Notes under the pieces: generated by a model | The model's database searches: none | Told to the model about the DNA's origin: nothing | Seen by the model: only the letters and a program-made list of their open reading frames with translations | Assembly: GCA_021158735.1 (NCBI GenBank) | Contig: JAGGUC010000034.1 | Coordinates: 1 to 22,680 of the forward strand | Direction of reading: 5' to 3' | Origin: Desulfurococcales archaeon | Lineage (GTDB): Archaea; Thermoproteota; Thermoprotei_A; Sulfolobales; NBVN01 | DNA: 22,680 nucleotides | Shown: positions 1 through 5,692 of the stretch, piece after piece | How the letters are laid out: every line of letters begins with the position of its first letter | Position numbering within the stretch: position 1 is the first letter of the stretch | Made by a program: the position numbers and the translations under genes

Positions 1-568
1 GCTTCGCGAGTTTTTCTAGTGACTTAGCTAGCTCCATGCTCGAGCCTCCAGGCAGGTCCGTCCTCCCTACAGTACCCTTGAACAGTGTGTCTCCTGTAAA
101 TATTAGTGAAAGTTCTGGCAGGTGATAACAGACGGAGCCAGGTGTGTGGCCAGGTGTGTGTATGACCTCGATCTTTAAGCTACCTGCGGTTAAGTGTTCT
201 CCACCACTTAGTAGTGTGTCTACGGTTGGCTCCCTCCACTCGAGCCCGAAGTAGTTTACTGCTATCTTAGAGAGGTTAACTGTGGGTAGATCTGCTCTGT
301 GCATGAGTACTTCAGCATTAGTAACCTTCTTCAGAGGGCCTGCATCAAGGAAGTGGTCGAAGTGTCCGTGTGTCAGGAGTATTAGTTTGAGCTTAAGTTC
401 CTGCTTGCTCAGTGCTTTACTGACTGCCGCGTACGCTCCCGGCCCCGGATCAATTAGTAGTACGTCACCCTCAGTGTTTGCGAGTAGGTAGGTGTTCGTG
501 CTGAGGGGTCCGACCACGTACTTAGTTATTCTCCAGCCGCTCTTCTCAATAAGTACTTCCTCACTCAT
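1..568 (-). CDS. MBL-fold metallohydrolase (glyoxalase II-like), 3' end outside window
   Basis: The protein reads from an ATG at 568 down to the left edge, so about 189 residues are visible and the C-terminus is missing. It carries the zinc-binding motif THGHFDH (H67, H69, D71, H72), preceded by a strand ending in LLIDPGPG and followed by HTPGHTPGS and TGDTLF, the usual order of metal ligands in the glyoxalase II-like branch of the metallo-beta-lactamase fold. Family members are mostly hydrolases acting on thioesters or related bonds; the substrate cannot be told from sequence. A TATA-like stretch at 581-590 lies about 13-22 nt before the ATG and there is no clear ribosome binding site, which suggests a leaderless or near-leaderless transcript. 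It follows two other minus-strand genes (ASCH and DUF72) with a 59-nt gap. Confidence 0.9.
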   Translation of the reverse strand, partial: MSEEVLIEKSGWRITKYVVGPLSTNTYLLANTEGDVLLIDPGPGAYAAVSKALSKQELKLKLILLTHGHFDHFLDAGPLKKVTNAEVLMHRADLPTVNLSKIAVNYFGLEWREPTVDTLLSGGEHLTAGSLKIEVIHTPGHTPGSVCYHLPELSLIFTGDTLFKGTVGRTDLPGGSSMELAKSLEKLAK

Positions 569-580
569 CCCCAGCCCTAG

Positions 581-590
581 TATATAATTT
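581..590 (-). promoter_or_regulatory. TATA-like box for the MBL-fold gene
   Basis: An AT-only decamer sits just upstream of the ATG at 568 on the minus strand, in the short gap after the ASCH gene. The distance fits archaeal leaderless initiation. Inferred from sequence and spacing only. Confidence 0.4.
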
Positions 591-627
591 AGGCTTATGT
601 TAAAAGTAATTCAAGATAGCTGATGAC

Positions 628-1080
628 TCACGGACGCAGCTTACTGAGGACTAAGGCGGGGAGCGGGGACTCACTCCTCAGCCTCACGTAGTTTACTGGA
701 GGCCTGAATCCCGGGATCCATCTCCTTAACTCACCTAGATGTATGGGCTCATCAAGCCTTAACGGGTTCAGCACCTCTATGATCAGCAGGGACCTCTTCC
801 TCCCCTTCATGAACTCTAGGTCACGCTCTGTTACGCCTTGGAGTTGCTCATGTATCCTGACTAGTTCATCGTGGGTTAGTGTAGTTACTCTGCCCGCTGT
901 GAAGACCCCTACGACTGACTTAACTGGTGCTGAAGCATAAATTATGATTGTGTCACCCCTGAGTATTATTCCTGCCTTACTCCTTACTTCGAACTTCTTG
1001 AACCCCGATAGTATTTCCTCAGTGAATACTGGCTTAATGCTCATTAGCACGTACCTGCCGTACACTACAACACCATCCAA
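628..1080 (-). CDS. ASCH/PUA-like domain protein
   Basis: This 150-residue protein has the ASCH signature: VLMSIKPVFTEEILSGFKKFEVRSK (residues about 11-35), a GDTIIIYASAPVKSVVGVF strand pair (about 42-60), and a compact C-terminal half. ASCH domains are PUA-related beta-barrels thought to bind RNA or modified nucleic acid; no enzymatic role is assigned here. The longest frame begins with TTG at 1080, but homologous proteins usually begin right at the 'MSIKP' strand, so the GTG or ATG about 10-12 codons further in could be the true start. The gene lies 21 nt downstream of the DUF72 gene and is probably co-transcribed with it. Confidence 0.8.
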   Translation of the reverse strand: MDGVVVYGRYVLMSIKPVFTEEILSGFKKFEVRSKAGIILRGDTIIIYASAPVKSVVGVFTAGRVTTLTHDELVRIHEQLQGVTERDLEFMKGRKRSLLIIEVLNPLRLDEPIHLGELRRWIPGFRPPVNYVRLRSESPLPALVLSKLRP

Positions 1081-1101
1081 GTCTCAGGGTGTGAGCGGGG
1101 G

Positions 1102-1815
1102 TTAAGCTGTTGCTGCTGCCGTGCCCTGAAGTACCTTCAGCATTCTCCTAGCGTTCTCGAGCATGTCGTGGTTGTTGTTGAAGAAGACGTAAGCTGCCTC
1201 ACCACCTAACTCAATGACCTCCTCAGCTACTTCGCGTAATTCCTCATCTGTGTAGTAGTGTGCGTACCAGAAGGTCCTGCCGTGCATTCTGACGTAGGTG
1301 TAGGGCCCGCTCCTAGCGTAGAATATGAACTCCGGTGAGTCAACACTGACTACAGTTAACTCATGGTCTCTAGCCCACTCGACCCACTCTCTCTTGAACC
1401 ACTCGCTGGACCTCCACTCAATGGCGAGCCTCCACCCCAGATTCACTTCCTCAGCGAATGCTGCTATCCTCTTGACCATGGCTTCGGTTGGCTTAGCTCT
1501 CGGAGGGAGCTGAAATAAGTAGAAGTCAATGAACTCCTCTAAGGGCTTGAAGAGCGCCCTGAACTTAGGCCACCTGCTCACCGCCTTCTCACTCATTAAG
1601 TAGACGTGGGTGAACAGCCTGTTAACCTTAACAGCCCACCTGAGGCCCACCCTCTGAGTTACCTTAGCCCACCCGACCACCTGACTCGGGAACGGGTACC
1701 TGTAGAAGCTCGCGTTCAGCTCAACAGCACTCAGGCCTCCGTGCTCAGCAAACCACTTAAAGCCGTCCGGGTTCCAGCCGTACATCCAGCCACTAGTCCC
1801 TACGTAGAACCTCAT
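1102..1815 (-). CDS. DUF72 family protein (YecE-like TIM barrel)
   Basis: The 237-residue product opens with MRFYVGTSGWMYGWNPDGFKW and continues with VELNASFYRYP, RWAVKVNRLFTH, FLFQLPPRAKP-like and AYVFFNNNHDMLENA segments, which are the hallmark blocks of DUF72 in the expected order. DUF72 proteins fold as a TIM barrel and their biochemical activity is not established. Length matches the family (about 230-260). The start is an ATG at 1815. It heads the minus-strand cluster DUF72-ASCH-MBL and is divergent from the truncated glycosylase gene at 1914. Confidence 0.9.
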   Translation of the reverse strand: MRFYVGTSGWMYGWNPDGFKWFAEHGGLSAVELNASFYRYPFPSQVVGWAKVTQRVGLRWAVKVNRLFTHVYLMSEKAVSRWPKFRALFKPLEEFIDFYLFQLPPRAKPTEAMVKRIAAFAEEVNLGWRLAIEWRSSEWFKREWVEWARDHELTVVSVDSPEFIFYARSGPYTYVRMHGRTFWYAHYYTDEELREVAEEVIELGGEAAYVFFNNNHDMLENARRMLKVLQGTAAATA

Positions 1816-1913
1816 AGTACCCTCAAGTATATGTGTGGTTAGCAGAATATATTACTGTGCCCTCACCCTCAAGCACAATAATTAATCTCATCAGGAGGAA
1901 GTAGTTAAGGGGG

Positions 1914-2333
1914 TTGTGGTTGCTGGAGCTCAGGTACTGCGGGAACTTCAATATAGGGAGTAGGCTGGGTGTTGCGGACTTAGAGAAGGTGCTGGCTACC
2001 TACAACTTCAGCTTCTGGTTTAATGGTGAGGCAGCCTGGGTTGTCCTCAGAGCTGACGACCCGGCGGTAGCGCTAGTTAAGACTTCTGGTCAGGTAGAGC
2101 TTTACGGTACCTCATGCGGTAGCGACTTAACTAAGGAGTTACTGAGGGTTCTTGGAGTTAAGGAAGACTTAAGTAATTTCTACGAGCTAGCCTCCACTGA
2201 CGTACTCCTCAGTCAGTCCGCTAAGGAGTTTAGGGGGTGGAAGCCCCGGTCAGTACCTCTGTGGTGGTCCCTAGTTGTGGGGGTCTGCCAGCAGAACGCG
2301 AGCTTCAGGCAGGGCAGATACAATAAATTATAG
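1914..2333 (+). pseudogene. N-terminal part of an HhH-GPD-type DNA glycosylase, truncated
   Basis: The frame opens at TTG 1914 behind purine-rich AGGAGG and GGGGG tracts and gives 139 residues. Residues about 89-131 (LSNFYELASTDVLLSQSAKEFRGWKPRSVPLWWSLVVGVCQQNASFRQG) resemble the entry to the helix-hairpin-helix glycosylase core of archaeal 3-methyladenine/8-oxoguanine-type glycosylases, where a 'QQNASFRQG' helix is followed by well over 100 residues carrying the HhH and the catalytic Asp. Here the homology stops at about 2314 and five unrelated residues (RYNKL) lead to a stop. A tnpB remnant begins on the other strand at 2338. The catalytic half was not found elsewhere in the window. Family assignment rests on motif memory; the truncation follows if that assignment is right. 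Confidence 0.62.
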
Positions 2334-2337
2334 CGTT

Positions 2338-3012
2338 TTATATCGTAGTGTGTCTTTTTATGCCTTTAAGAGCTATTAAGTAAGCACTAGCCATATGTTT
2401 ATCAAGCCCGTATCTTCTCATTATCTCATTGTGTTCTTTTGAGTGTGTTGTTTCCTTTGGGTTGACAGTTATCACTTGTAGCCCGTATAGTGGTGCTTTC
2501 CACGTTATCCTCTCTATAATTGAGTTCCTGAATATTGAGACTTTATAATTGTAGTTCTTTGATTTTCTATCTTCATTCCTTATCCAATAGTATCTTAGGT
2601 ACTCTATAACCTCTGGATTCTCCAATGCCACAAGGGATACACCGTGAGTGTAGGCATAGTCTAGCATATCGTGTATTGCTTGATGTATTTTTGTCCATGC
2701 AGGTTTCCTCTTGTATCCACGACTAGTTATCTCTCTAAACCAGAATATCCTCACATCTCTTAATCTACCATACTTATCTATGATTACTAGGTTTATTCTA
2801 TCAGCATTAACGTCTACACCACCAATATGGTCTCCGAGAAGCTTACTATACCTCCTCACCTCTAGGTATAGACTGTATGGCACCATTACCTGTAAACTGC
2901 AGTAAAGGTGTAAATTGTTTGAGTAAAAGTTGTATTCTTTAACTACTATTCTTGCTGGGTAACCTATCTCCTTTCTAGGGTACTGACTCTGTCGGAATTC
3001 CATCTCATACAT
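2338..3012 (-). mobile_element. tnpB: TnpB-like (IS200/IS605/IS1341 type) remnant, N-terminally truncated
   Basis: The 224-residue frame keeps all three RuvC-type acidic positions of TnpB: D67 in GGVDVNADR, E131 in SLVALENPEV and D204 in YGLDKHMASAYLIAL. The zinc ribbon normally found between E and the last D is absent; the stretch VNPKETTHSKEHNEIMRRYG has no CxxC pair, as in some crenarchaeal members. At 224 residues it is far shorter than usual TnpB (about 370-400). The frame stays open upstream of the first ATG to about 3060 with protein-like residues (YITYIPGYKYVTTYS), which points to deletion of the N-terminal domain rather than a short native gene. No tnpA is present. Its 3' side abuts the broken glycosylase and its 5' side abuts vapB. 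Confidence 0.82.
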
Positions 3013-3030
3013 CGAGTAAGTCGTGACATA

Positions 3031-3037
3031 CTTATAT
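3031..3037 (+). promoter_or_regulatory. Possible TATA box for vapB inside the tnpB remnant
   Basis: A cttatat heptamer lies about 30 nt before the vapB GTG, at archaeal TATA spacing. It falls within DNA that reads as tnpB on the other strand, so the antitoxin may now use a promoter supplied by the element remnant. Inferred. Confidence 0.3.
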
Positions 3038-3065
3038 CCTGGAATATAGGTAATATAGGATAGCC

Positions 3066-3359
3066 GTGCCCACGCTATTAATAAAGAACGTGCCTCATGA
3101 TTTAATGAAGGAACTCAGGAGGCTGAAGGTCGAGCTCGGGTGCAGGACCTGGACCGAGCTTCTGGAGAAGTTAATTAGGTTAAGGTCGAGGGAGGTAGTA
3201 CTTATTGAAGACAAGGACCTAGAGAGCATGCGGAGGGCTGTTAATGAGTTCCTAAAATTAAGAGATGACGTAACTAAGAAATGGAGGAAAGGAAGTGTTC
3301 TCGTGGAGTTCAGGAGGGCTAGAGGTCGTGAAGCAGAGGATTCTTACATTAGACGCTAA
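3066..3359 (+). CDS. vapB: VapB-type antitoxin (ribbon-helix-helix)
   Basis: The 97-residue protein starts at GTG 3066 and opens with MPTLLIKNVPHDLMKELRRLKVELGCRTWTELLEKLIRL, a ribbon-helix-helix DNA-binding fold: a short strand, then two helices. The C-terminal half is charged and would be the toxin-embracing tail. Crenarchaeal VapB antitoxins have this layout and autorepress their operon together with VapC. The downstream PIN-domain gene starts inside its last 32 nt, the usual vapBC overlap, but that toxin is broken. The start lies only a few bases from the apparent edge of the tnpB remnant. Confidence 0.8.
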   Translation: MPTLLIKNVPHDLMKELRRLKVELGCRTWTELLEKLIRLRSREVVLIEDKDLESMRRAVNEFLKLRDDVTKKWRKGSVLVEFRRARGREAEDSYIRR

Positions 3360-3588
3360 CGTACTTGTCGCTGCACTTAAGGAAAGTCCTTACTATATTG
3401 CCTTTAATACTGCACTCTACGTAAAAGTGGGTTTACGAGTATTTGCCTGTAAGCTACTTCATAGAGTAGTGAATAGCGTTAAGGCCATCAATACTTCCTC
3501 ACCTGCTATATGCTGGCGCACCAGTAATCACGTGCGGGAAAGTACGGGTCAGCTAGCAGTACTCCCCACTACGTGCGTGGGCAACTAA
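3328..3588 (+). pseudogene. vapC: VapC PIN-domain toxin remnant
   Basis: From GTG 3328 the frame reads VKQRILTLDANVLVAALKES, the first strand and helix of a PIN ribonuclease with the first catalytic Asp (LDANVLVAAL). After about residue 19 recognisable PIN sequence is lost: the rest of the 86-residue frame shows none of the later acidic motifs (E, DxxD) in any forward frame I inspected. A normal VapC is about 130-150 residues. The gene is therefore read as a decayed toxin, leaving vapB without an active partner. It overlaps vapB by 32 nt. Confidence 0.62.
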
Positions 3589-4035
3589 TTCATTAGTTAC
3601 TTAACCACTAAGTACATAACGTAGGGCATGAACCAGTACATGAAATTAGGAATCCTAACCACATAAAGATCCACCCAGAAGACATAGATCAAACGGCACA
3701 CTTCCATGAACACGCTGAAGAACTAACTTAAATCAAAAATACACCGCAGGAAAATAAACCAAGTAAATATAGTTAATAAGCAAAATACATGAACCACAAG
3801 TAAGAATCAACTAAAAAATAACAGCAGAAAAATAAAAGCAAATGCATGATATAAATAAAGAGTAAGTAACATATTAAGTAAGTAAATTAAAGTAGATATC
3901 CACGAATATCAGTAATCCAAGTGAAGAACGTTAACTACAGAAAAAACAAGTACTTCATGGCAGAGAGCTAACAAGATTAAGTAACTGTATAAAACCGTCT
4001 TAATTATCATTTTCAGTTAATTCAGGGTTCTCTCA

Positions 4036-4079
4036 GAGCTGTCTTGTGCTGAGCTGTCTTCAATATTAAGAATATTAAG
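4036..4079. repeat. Two adjacent short repeat pairs at the composition switch
   Basis: GAGCTGTCTT occurs at 4036-4045 and again at 4051-4060, and AATATTAAG occurs twice in tandem at 4062-4079. They sit exactly where the A-rich block gives way to T/G-rich DNA. Function unknown. Confidence 0.6.
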
Positions 4080-4380
4080 ATATTTTATTTACATAACTGA
4101 TGGGTAGTGAGTATAAGGAAGTTCATCGGGTCTCCCCTCACTTCCTGGTGTTCGCTCGTCGCTCCAGCACCTTAATTTCTGGTGTCTGGTTTTATTAGTT
4201 TACATGAGTGTTCTTGCTGTGGTGTACTGCCTGGTGAACTGAGTTAGGTACTCTAACTACATCAGCTACTTCTTGGTTGGTCTAGATCTTTAGGTGGTTT
4301 CTGATGGTGATGTTTGCGGTTTGTTTTTGTTCTAATCTCTTCATTGGGAATTCTCTTTTAAGGGATTGGCTCTCCATCAG

Positions 4381-4516
4381 CTGATGGTGTCTGCTTAAAT
4401 TTACTGGAGTAAAGTTAAGCCCTACTTAACTTCACCATCAGTGATTAGTGGTGGGTAAATTATGCAAAATCCCACTTGAGTGGGGATGGAGACACCATGA
4501 GATCCAAGGATCTCAA
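4381..4516 (+). other. Strongly foldable segment; possible structured RNA or element end
   Basis: Several perfect inverted repeats are packed here. CTGATGGTG (4381-4389) is complementary to CACCATCAG (4433-4441). ATGGTGTCT (4384-4392) is complementary to AGACACCAT (4490-4498), which would close an approximately 115-nt domain. Inside are AAGTTAAG/CTTAACTT (4412-4419 with 4425-4432), CACCA/TGGTG (4433-4437 with 4449-4453) and CCCAC/GTGGG around a TTGA loop (about 4471-4484). Just outside is TGAGATCC/GGATCTCA (about 4498-4515). The first two pairings exclude each other. No known RNA family is recognised. Confidence 0.4.
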
Positions 4517-4562
4517 GTAAGTTTCATGTAATAGAATGTGTTTGGTTTTGTTGCTTAAGTAG

Positions 4563-4574
4563 TTTATATATTTT
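4563..4574 (+). promoter_or_regulatory. TATA-like box before the 4618/4671 reading frames
   Basis: A tttatatatttt run is the best TATA match upstream of the membrane protein gene. It would place transcription start near 4595-4600, ahead of the 18-codon leader frame at 4618 and the GTG at 4671. Inferred from sequence only. Confidence 0.4.
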
Positions 4575-4617
4575 GTTTTAATTGCTCACCTTGACCGAAG
4601 GAAAAGCAGTAATAAAT

Positions 4618-4674
4618 ATGTCTTGGGGTACAGCACCTAGTGAGAGCTACGGCAGGGCGAGTGTGGCAGTGTGA
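4618..4674 (+). CDS. Possible 18-residue leader ORF overlapping the next gene
   Basis: An ATG at 4618 opens a frame of 18 codons (MSWGTAPSESYGRASVAV) whose TGA overlaps the GTG start at 4671 (GTGTGAG). Such an overlap would allow translational coupling. It follows the TATA-like run at 4563. There is no homology support, and chance occurrence is possible. Confidence 0.2.
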   Translation: MSWGTAPSESYGRASVAV

Positions 4675-5291
4675 GGGCAGTAGCTGCTGTTGTGCTGATA
4701 GCTCTGGCTGCCTTAACATCAGGTATTTGGATGTTGTGTGTGTTTAGAGAGCGCACGCTCATTACGTATGAGGTTGGGTCTACTAGGGCTTGCCTGCCGC
4801 CAGGCGCTGAAATAGAGTTTAAGTACGAGTGCAGGGTAAGTGAGGACAACTCGAGGACCACCTCAGGTGTTGGCGTAACTGCTGACGGGGACGGTGGATG
4901 TGTGCTGCACTGTGAGGTTGTGGAGCTATCTAACTTGAACTTAATTAAGGTGTGCCGCGCCCGGGTGCTGGCTCTTAAGTTGCTGGGCACGAGTGTGAGT
5001 CAAGTACGTAACCTGAGGGTAGTTGTCGAAGGTTCCGACGGCTCGACAACGACCTACAGACTGAGGGCTGCGGACTGGGTACTGGTTAAGACCGTAGTTC
5101 CGGGAATCTACAGAGTACGCATTGAGAACATTGGGGAACAAGCTGCTGAGGTAAATATCTCGTGTGGTGTCGGAACGTACGAGATCAGCAGGCCCTACCT
5201 AGAGTGCGGCATGGCCCTCATGAATACTTCAATAATAATAGTGGTTTGTGTAGGGACCTACACATTACTGCTGACGGAACGTGAGGAATGA
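4671..5291 (+). CDS. Unknown cysteine-rich membrane-anchored protein
   Basis: This 206-residue protein is not recognised. It begins at GTG 4671 with a hydrophobic segment (residues about 4-25, AVAAVVLIALAALTSGIWMLC) that could be a signal anchor. An outside domain of about 155 residues follows, with many cysteines (in ACLPPG, YECRV, GGCVLHCEV, KVCRAR, ISCGVG and LECGMA contexts), suggesting disulfides. A second hydrophobic segment near the C-terminus (about 183-200, NTSIIIVVCVGTYTLLL) ends in a charged tail (TEREE). The topology is that of a small surface protein. It lies between the gene-free block and a winged-helix gene on the same strand. The start is uncertain because no good ribosome binding site precedes it. 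Confidence 0.6.
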   Translation: MRAVAAVVLIALAALTSGIWMLCVFRERTLITYEVGSTRACLPPGAEIEFKYECRVSEDNSRTTSGVGVTADGDGGCVLHCEVVELSNLNLIKVCRARVLALKLLGTSVSQVRNLRVVVEGSDGSTTTYRLRAADWVLVKTVVPGIYRVRIENIGEQAAEVNISCGVGTYEISRPYLECGMALMNTSIIIVVCVGTYTLLLTEREE

Positions 5292-5366
5292 AGTACTGAG
5301 TCAGCTTAATGGAGCCTAAAACTACCTTAATATCGGGAGGTTCTAGTATTAGTTGGGTGTGACGCA

Positions 5367-5648
5367 CTGAGTAAGGACTTAGTAACTAGGGTTCTTAAAG
5401 TACTCTGCAGGGGCGGTGGTGGGGGACCATACGGCATAGCTGAGGAGCTAGGTGTCAGTGAGAGTGATGTTAGGAGGGTGATTTCACTCCTCCTATCCGA
5501 AGGGATCTTAAGGAGGGTTGAGGACGCATCACCGTGTTCTTCCTGCCCTCTGCGCAGGCTCTGCTCTAGTGCTGGAACTTCAGTGAGGCTCCCCTCACTG
5601 TACCTTCTGACCGGGAAGGGGAGGAGGTTGTGTAGGGAAGTAAGTTAG
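5367..5648 (+). CDS. Small winged-helix protein with C-terminal cysteine cluster (FeoC-like layout), start unclear
   Basis: The frame ending at TAG 5646-5648 encodes a winged-helix N-terminal half (DLVTRVLKVLCRGGGGGPYGIAEELGVSESDVRRVISLLLSEGILRRVE) followed by a cysteine group PCSSCPLRRLC and a last Cys near the end. This resembles small FeoC-like regulators, in which cysteines after a winged helix bind an Fe-S cluster, though the spacing differs and no feo genes are nearby. No ATG, GTG or TTG exists in frame upstream of the HTH; the open frame begins after a TAA at about 5325. The listed start, CTG 5367, is only the most plausible in-frame codon. A GTG at 5359 sits one frame off. The EamA transporter follows 44 nt downstream. 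Confidence 0.5.
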   Translation: MSKDLVTRVLKVLCRGGGGGPYGIAEELGVSESDVRRVISLLLSEGILRRVEDASPCSSCPLRRLCSSAGTSVRLPSLYLLTGKGRRLCREVS

Positions 5649-5692
5649 GTAACTCACGGTCACTACGTAGTACTCGGTGCTGGTGGTGGGTC

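Larger units (their letters stand above)
3589..4617. other. About 1 kb gene-free, composition-switching stretch
   Basis: No credible gene is visible on either strand. From about 3600 to 4010 the plus strand is strikingly A-rich; in 3721-3780 a hand count gives 33 A against 12 T. From about 4040 to 4600 the bias turns to T and G. A 40-codon frame without a start (3612-3731, ending HPEDIDQTAHFHEHAEELT) may be a gene relic. Near the switch are two copies of GAGCTGTCTT (4036-4045, 4051-4060) and a tandem AATATTAAG pair (4062-4070, 4071-4079). The part at 4300-4520 is highly foldable and is listed separately. The block looks like degraded mobile or plasmid-type DNA. Confidence 0.6.

Noticed and set aside
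282..491. Plus-strand 69-codon frame at the left end.
   Set aside because: Antisense to the MBL-fold gene, whose metal motif is intact on the minus strand.
1606..1842. Plus-strand frame opposite DUF72.
   Set aside because: Antisense of a confidently identified gene, with no motif or promoter.
3380..3393. GGAAAGTCC resembles the conserved CR-I of RNase P RNA.
   Set aside because: It lies in the vapC remnant as codons AAG GAA AGT CCT, and the matching CR-V (ACAGAA...) was not found.
4409..4435. AAGTTAAGCCC resembles a hallmark of 5S rRNA.
   Set aside because: The flanking bases do not form the 5S helix I/II/III layout, the segment is too AT-rich for a thermophile rRNA, and AAGTTAAG pairs with its own neighbour CTTAACTT.
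4301..4441. Repeated CTGATGGTG might be a CRISPR array.
   Set aside because: Only two direct copies and one inverted copy, nine bases long, with irregular spacing; no cas genes.
4637..4990. Minus-strand 117-codon frame opposite the cysteine-rich membrane protein.
   Set aside because: Ser/Thr/Pro-rich shadow composition; the plus frame has sensible transmembrane segments at both ends.
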